A stretch of 6,587 nucleotides of DNA from assembly GCA_003241485.1 (NCBI GenBank), contig QFQD01000122.1, positions 1 through 6,587 of the forward strand, in the 5' to 3' direction. Shown here piece after piece: positions 5,793 through 6,587 of this stretch. The translations under genes were made by a program, and so were the position numbers. Position 1 is the first letter of the stretch, and the number at the start of each line of letters is the position of its first letter. The notes below the pieces were generated by a model, which made no database searches, was not told where the DNA came from, and saw nothing but the letters and a program-made list of their open reading frames with translations. The DNA is from Ancylobacter novellus. GTDB lineage: Bacteria > Pseudomonadota > Alphaproteobacteria > Rhizobiales > Xanthobacteraceae.

Positions 5793-6337
5793 GTGACCTT
5801 GGCCAGCTCCTGATAGTAGCTTGCCAGCACTTCCTCCGTCGCCCAGGTCACGAGGTCTTCATTCGAGGCGAGGTGCGCAGGCCTGGGAACCAGCGTCGCC
5901 TGCGCGTCTGGTCCCTCGAACCGGCAATCCAGCCTTTGATCGGACATGACGAAGACGGCCACTTTCGAATCGATGCTCGGATAGGCGCCCGCTGGGTCCG
6001 CGCTCCCGCCTCCCTCATAGGGGCCGGAGCATTGGAAACGAATGGCGGGCTCGACCGGAAGGCGCTGGCTGGCACCCTCCCAGTTCAGGCTGATGATCGC
6101 CTTCAGTCCGGCCGCTTCAAAGCCTGCCTTGGCGCGTTCCAGAACCGGCAGCACGGCTGGCACCAGCTTCTCGATCATCGCTTCCGCTTGCCGTTCCTCA
6201 AGCGAGCGCGTCGTTTGCGCCGTGGCTATGGCCGCCGCATTGGGCTCAGCGTCGTGCAGGTGTCGCGCCTGCTGTTCGTGAACCTCATGATATTTCCTGG
6301 CGAGGGCGGTGAAGTCGACGTCGGGACGTTTCGGCAT
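5777..6337 (-). CDS. Hypothetical protein, unrecognised
   Basis: I do not recognise this 186-residue product. It has no signal peptide or membrane segment and is probably cytoplasmic. Residues 1-75 look helical and charged (ALARKYHEVHEQQARHLHDAE, then RSLEERQAEAMIEKLVPAVLPVLERAKAGF). Residues 78-155 look like β-strands (KAIISLNW, AIRFQC, KVAVFVM, LDCRFEG), and the end is a helix (DLVTWATEEVLASYYQELAKVTY). The ATG at 6337 was chosen over one at 6373 because GGTGG lies just before it and the extra twelve residues look unrelated; that choice is uncertain. Its stop lies inside the end of the CoA-transferase pseudogene, a 16-bp tail-to-tail overlap. Coherent coding character across the whole frame and lack of a better gene on the plus strand support it as real. 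Confidence 0.72.
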   Translation of the reverse strand: MPKRPDVDFTALARKYHEVHEQQARHLHDAEPNAAAIATAQTTRSLEERQAEAMIEKLVPAVLPVLERAKAGFEAAGLKAIISLNWEGASQRLPVEPAIRFQCSGPYEGGGSADPAGAYPSIDSKVAVFVMSDQRLDCRFEGPDAQATLVPRPAHLASNEDLVTWATEEVLASYYQELAKVTYLKP

Positions 6338-6448
6338 GGAACCACCATCAAGGTGCGAGAAGCCTCTTCGCATACCATGCCGCGCCGCGGTTAGTTAATG
6401 GACAAGCGCGCGAACCGGCTGGGCCCAGAGCATTGCCCGGCCCTGTGC

Positions 6449-6479
6449 ACTGGCGCTAAAGCTGAGCGCCCGCGCCAGT
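6449..6479 (+). promoter_or_regulatory. Two mutually exclusive hairpins before 6507 gene
   Basis: ACTGGCGC (6449-6456) pairs perfectly with GCGCCAGT (6472-6479). The overlapping GGCGCT (6452-6457) pairs perfectly with AGCGCC (6465-6470) around a seven-base loop. Both cannot form at once. They lie 27 nt before the ATG at 6507, with the ribosome binding site (6498-6505) outside both stems. The arrangement resembles a simple RNA switch, but it may be chance in GC-rich DNA. A ten-base palindrome, CTGGGCCCAG (6419-6428), lies just upstream. Confidence 0.3.
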
Positions 6480-6506
6480 CCGCGCAAGCCAGTTCACGGA
6501 GAAGGC

Positions 6507-6587
6507 ATGGCAGACGCCACGCGCCCGCGCCTCTATCTCGCCGGTCCCGAGGTGTTCCGGCCTGACGCCGCGGCAGAGGGCGCGCGG
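6507..6587 (+). CDS. Nucleoside 2-deoxyribosyltransferase-like, 5' part
   Basis: Only the first 27 codons are inside the window; the gene runs off the right edge. The N-terminus reads RLYLAGPEVFRPDA, the opening β-strand and loop typical of the nucleoside 2-deoxyribosyltransferase family (COG3613 type). That family cleaves or exchanges the base of deoxyribonucleosides in salvage. The active-site region lies beyond the edge, so catalytic residues cannot be checked. GGAGAAGG (6498-6505) is a strong ribosome binding site close to the ATG. The gene diverges from the unrecognised gene at 5777-6337, with 169 bp between the two starts. Confidence 0.78.
   Translation, partial: MADATRPRLYLAGPEVFRPDAAAEGAR

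Overview
The window is GC-rich chromosomal DNA that reads as an alphaproteobacterium of the order Hyphomicrobiales (Rhizobiales). The pointers are a two-domain cold-shock protein of the rhizobial type, an NDUFS4-like respiratory complex I accessory subunit found in alphaproteobacteria and mitochondria, the MCNLYS-type SRAP protein, and tRNA genes that encode their own CCA. I would place it near Xanthobacteraceae, but that is a guess from sequence feel. Most genes are housekeeping or stress genes. No phage, IS, CRISPR or defence module is visible, and I found no convincing new multi-gene system.

Layout. Positions 1-187 hold no gene I can support. A glyoxalase I gene on the minus strand (188-610) diverges from a Sir2-type NAD-dependent deacylase gene on the plus strand (682-1479); the 71-bp gap contains a strong imperfect hairpin. 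Then come a double cold-shock-domain protein (1621-2226) and a secreted DUF192 protein (2273-2773) on the plus strand. These are followed by a compact cluster of tRNA-Pro(TGG), the NDUFS4-like gene and tRNA-Arg(TCT) at 2858-3386. After a 132-bp gap with repeated TCCCGAG motifs and a perfect hairpin comes an SRAP/YedK-family gene (3519-4208), which acts on abasic sites in DNA.

The most notable object is the acetyl-CoA hydrolase/CoA-transferase gene at 4294-5792. Both parts match the family well, but they lie in different frames, and about 12 conserved residues (the GNS-containing loop) are missing at the junction near 4712/4713. Compared with intact relatives as I remember them, about 37 nt are gone. 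No other lesion is seen, so this is a recent pseudogene or an assembly error. Its end overlaps by 16 bp, tail to tail, with an unrecognised minus-strand gene (5777-6337). The window closes with the first 27 codons of a nucleoside 2-deoxyribosyltransferase-like gene (6507 onward), whose leader can form two mutually exclusive hairpins.

There is no single pathway here. The recurring themes are detoxification of methylglyoxal (glyoxalase), acyl-lysine removal (sirtuin), RNA chaperoning (cold-shock protein), abasic-site protection (SRAP), acetate/acyl-CoA balance (broken CoA-transferase) and nucleoside salvage. Any link between the sirtuin and the acyl-CoA gene is only thematic; they are far apart and share no operon.
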